Both the position numbers and the translations under genes were made by a program. This document shows, piece by piece, positions 61,957 through 64,000 of a stretch of DNA of 64,000 nucleotides. Under the pieces are notes generated by a model, which did no database searches, had not been told where the DNA came from, and saw only the letters and a program-made list of their open reading frames with translations. Numbering within the stretch: position 1 is the stretch's first letter; each line of letters opens with the position of its first letter. Source of the stretch: an uncultured Caldilineaceae bacterium (GTDB lineage: Bacteria > Chloroflexota > Anaerolineae > Caldilineales > Caldilineaceae); contig OX638330.1 in the NCBI GenBank assembly GCA_951812725.1, forward strand, positions 3,100,001 through 3,164,000, written 5' to 3'.

Positions 61957-62913
61957 ATGAGTCCAGCCGTCGCTCAATTGCCGCGCAGGCGCCTCGGCCG
62001 CACAGAACTAGAAATTCCCGTAATTCCATTCGGCACGCTGGGATTCAGCAACAGTTTCGGTTTCGTCAGCGACGAGGATGCCGTAGCCCTGATCAAACAT
62101 GCAGTGTCTTTGGGCGCCAATCACTTTGATTGCGCCCGATGCTACGGGGACTCGATGCGCAAGCTGGGCCTGGCCTTGCGCGAGATCCCGCGTCAGGATG
62201 TAATCATTACAGGGCGTCTGTGCTGTCACTCGGATGCGCCTTGGGGCGGCTATCAAGGCGCGGGGGAGGCGGACTACTCAGCCGAACGCGCCGTCCGCGA
62301 CGTGGAGGACCAGTTGGAGCTGCTCGGGACCGACTACTTCGACGGCATTATGATCCACGACCCCAATCGAATCGAACCCACGCTGGCCAGAGACGGTTCG
62401 CTTGCCGGTTTGCTTCAACTCAAGGCACAAGGCCTGGTGCGTAACGTTGGATACGGGATGGAACCGCACGACTTTCACTTGCAAGCAATTGCAACGGGCG
62501 ACGTCGACCTGGTCCTTTGCTTTAACGACTATAATCTCGTCCGCCGGACGGCCGCGGACACGGTATTTCCTGCAGCTGCCGACGCCGATGTAGGCGTCTT
62601 AAATGGCTGGGCAATCCTGCGCGGCCTGTTGACCGGGGCCGACATTGACGAGGTGCTTGCGCAACGACGATACAGGAGAGACGACGCCGCGGAGGCTGCC
62701 CGCGCTTACTGGAACTGGTGTCGGGAGGAACAGATCGATCTATTGCAGTTGGCAATCCAGTTCTGCCTGCGAGAAAAACGCATCCATGGTAATCCTATCG
62801 GCAGCCTAAATGTAGAACAGTTGGAGGCCAACATTCGCGCCGCGTCGACGCCTCTGGACGAAGGCATTTGGACCAGATTCCAGGAAAGGTTCGGAGCCGG
62901 GGCGCGACAGTGA
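61957..62913 (+). CDS. Aldo/keto reductase family protein (copy 1)
   Basis: A 318-residue TIM-barrel protein of the aldo/keto reductase family. Asp58 and Tyr63 (HFDCARCYGDS) and His134 (FDGIMIHDP) of the catalytic tetrad are present. The lysine expected at the end of the next strand is missing: the strand reads DVIITGRLCCH (81-91), with Gly-Arg where the family usually has Thr-Lys. ATG 61957 is chosen over an earlier start because AAAGGA lies 8 bases upstream. It is followed by a close tandem paralogue. The reductase substrate is probably a sugar-derived carbonyl, if the enzyme is active. Confidence 0.88.
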   Translation: MSPAVAQLPRRRLGRTELEIPVIPFGTLGFSNSFGFVSDEDAVALIKHAVSLGANHFDCARCYGDSMRKLGLALREIPRQDVIITGRLCCHSDAPWGGYQGAGEADYSAERAVRDVEDQLELLGTDYFDGIMIHDPNRIEPTLARDGSLAGLLQLKAQGLVRNVGYGMEPHDFHLQAIATGDVDLVLCFNDYNLVRRTAADTVFPAAADADVGVLNGWAILRGLLTGADIDEVLAQRRYRRDDAAEAARAYWNWCREEQIDLLQLAIQFCLREKRIHGNPIGSLNVEQLEANIRAASTPLDEGIWTRFQERFGAGARQ

Positions 62914-63007
62914 GGTGTTGGGAGCAATTCAGTCGTCCCACAGTGCAGGTCGTGTTGCAGGACGCTTCGAAGAATTATACCCGTGAAGCCAACCCAGGAG
63001 GCAAGCA

Positions 63008-63964
63008 ATGACTCAAACCCCACCGCCGGTGCCGCGCCGCCGGCTCGGCCGGACTGAACTCTCAGTACCCGTAATTCCCTTCGGCACGCAGGGGTTCGGC
63101 AACCATTTCGGCTTTGTCAGCGATGAGGATGCTGTTGCTCTCATCAAACATGCCGTGTCGCTGGGCGTCAATCATTTTGACTGCGCCCGCTGTTACGGGG
63201 ATTCGCTGCGCAAGTTGGGTCTGGCCCTGCGCGAGATCCCGCGCGAGGATGTCATTGTCACGGGCCGTCTCTGCTGCCACTCGAATGCGTCGTGGGGCGG
63301 CTACCGGGGTGACGGCGAGGCCGACTATTCGGCCGAACGGGTGACGCGGGACGTGGAGGACCAGCTAGAAATCCTGGGCACTGATTACTTCGACGGCATG
63401 CTGATCCACGACCCGAAACGCATCGAACCAACCCTGGCTAAAGACGGCACACTGGCCGGCCTGCTGCAGCTGAAGGCGAAGGGGCTGGTGCGAAACGCGG
63501 GATACGGGATGCGTGAGCACCATTTCCACCAGGAGGCGATCGCGACCGGCGACGTCGATCTTATTCTGTGCTTCAATGATTACAACCTCATCCGGCAGAC
63601 TGCCACCGGGACCGTTCTGCCGGCGGCGGCCGCGGCCGACGTTGGCGTAATGAACGGCTGGTCGATCCTGCGGGGGTTGCTGACCGGCGTGGATATCGAC
63701 AAGGCAAGAGAGCAGGGGCGTTACCGGAACGATCAGGATGTTGACGCGGCCCGCAGTATCTGGCAGTGGTGCCGCGAAGAGCAGATTGACCTCTTACAAC
63801 TGGCGATCCAGTTCTGCCTTCGCGAAGATCGCATCCACGGCAACCCGATCGGCAGCTTGAACGCGGAGCAGCTGGAGGCGAATATTCGGGCCGCGGCGAC
63901 GCCGGTGGACGAAAGTGTTTGGGGGAGGTTTGAGGGGGTATTCGGTGGCGGCGCGCAGATGTAG
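63008..63964 (+). CDS. Aldo/keto reductase family protein (copy 2)
   Basis: A 318-residue tandem paralogue of 61957-62913, the same length and highly similar. It shares the substitution at the catalytic lysine (DVIVTGRLCCH) while keeping Asp, Tyr and His of the tetrad, so the loss predates the duplication. AGGAGGCAAGC precedes ATG 63008. The most variable parts are the C-terminal loops that bind substrate. The remaining 36 bases of the window hold nothing recognisable. Confidence 0.88.
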   Translation: MTQTPPPVPRRRLGRTELSVPVIPFGTQGFGNHFGFVSDEDAVALIKHAVSLGVNHFDCARCYGDSLRKLGLALREIPREDVIVTGRLCCHSNASWGGYRGDGEADYSAERVTRDVEDQLEILGTDYFDGMLIHDPKRIEPTLAKDGTLAGLLQLKAKGLVRNAGYGMREHHFHQEAIATGDVDLILCFNDYNLIRQTATGTVLPAAAAADVGVMNGWSILRGLLTGVDIDKAREQGRYRNDQDVDAARSIWQWCREEQIDLLQLAIQFCLREDRIHGNPIGSLNAEQLEANIRAAATPVDESVWGRFEGVFGGGAQM

Positions 63965-64000
63965 GGCGGCATAGCGGTGGGAGATGCCGCCGGATTTCCC

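Overview
The window is one contiguous piece of a moderately GC-rich bacterial chromosome with no rRNA, tRNA, CRISPR array or phage genes that I could see. The gene families are typical of a heterotroph living on glycans and peptides: Gfo/Idh/MocA oxidoreductases, Tat-exported lipoprotein sugar-binding proteins, oligopeptide ABC transporters, PhyH dioxygenases, DUF4380, DUF2961, DUF4058, ThuA, cupin, ROK and AGE-epimerase proteins. Twin-arginine lipoprotein binding proteins next to MalF/MalG-type permeases without an ATPase are common in Chloroflexota (Caldilineae/Anaerolineae, including sponge- and soil-associated lineages). I therefore infer a Chloroflexota-like organism from gene content only.

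Layout. 1-3.3 kb: three Gfo/Idh/MocA genes, two of them tandem minus-strand copies, the first cut by the window edge. 3.6-10.3 kb, plus strand: a GH63-type glucosidase, an FAH-family enzyme, then a more AT-rich pair, a GT39-like membrane glycosyltransferase and a methyltransferase. 10.3-19.1 kb, minus strand: a class IV aminotransferase and a six-gene peptide-transporter operon led by a sialidase-like beta-propeller gene. 19.7-22.2 kb: an unknown gene and a complete IS66-family element. 22.5-29.5 kb: a DegT aminotransferase, sugar ABC operon 1, and an orphan DppB/DppC pair. 30-35.3 kb: a PhyH dioxygenase, a hicBA toxin-antitoxin pair, and a tandemly duplicated transaldolase/fatty-acid-hydroxylase module whose second transaldolase is a pseudogene. 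35.4-45.2 kb: Gfo/Idh, bicupin, ROK kinase, duplicated sugar-binding proteins with two permeases (operon 2), and a GH32/43-like hydrolase. 45.2-51 kb: DUF2961 and DUF4058 (minus), an esterase-like hydrolase and an AGE epimerase (plus). 51.6-54.9 kb: sugar ABC operon 3. 55.4-64 kb: PhyH, class III aminotransferase, PhyH, DUF4380, a GH5-like glycosidase, ThuA and two aldo/keto reductases.

The clearest under-described element is a family of five intergenic elements of about 290-460 bp. They begin and end with the same terminal inverted repeat as the IS66 element (GTAACTACTAAGCC), lie in the same orientation, and two have perfect 8-bp target duplications while a third has 7 of 8. They behave like MITEs mobilised by the IS66 transposase. 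Their GC-rich core holds a hairpin whose arms changed together between copies, so pairing is preserved.

How the genes work together (inference): three or more sugar ABC importers and one or two peptide importers feed a set of glycosidases, isomerases, oxidoreductases and aldo/keto reductases that together look like catabolism of unusual or modified sugars. Several steps exist as tandem paralogues at different stages of divergence or decay.
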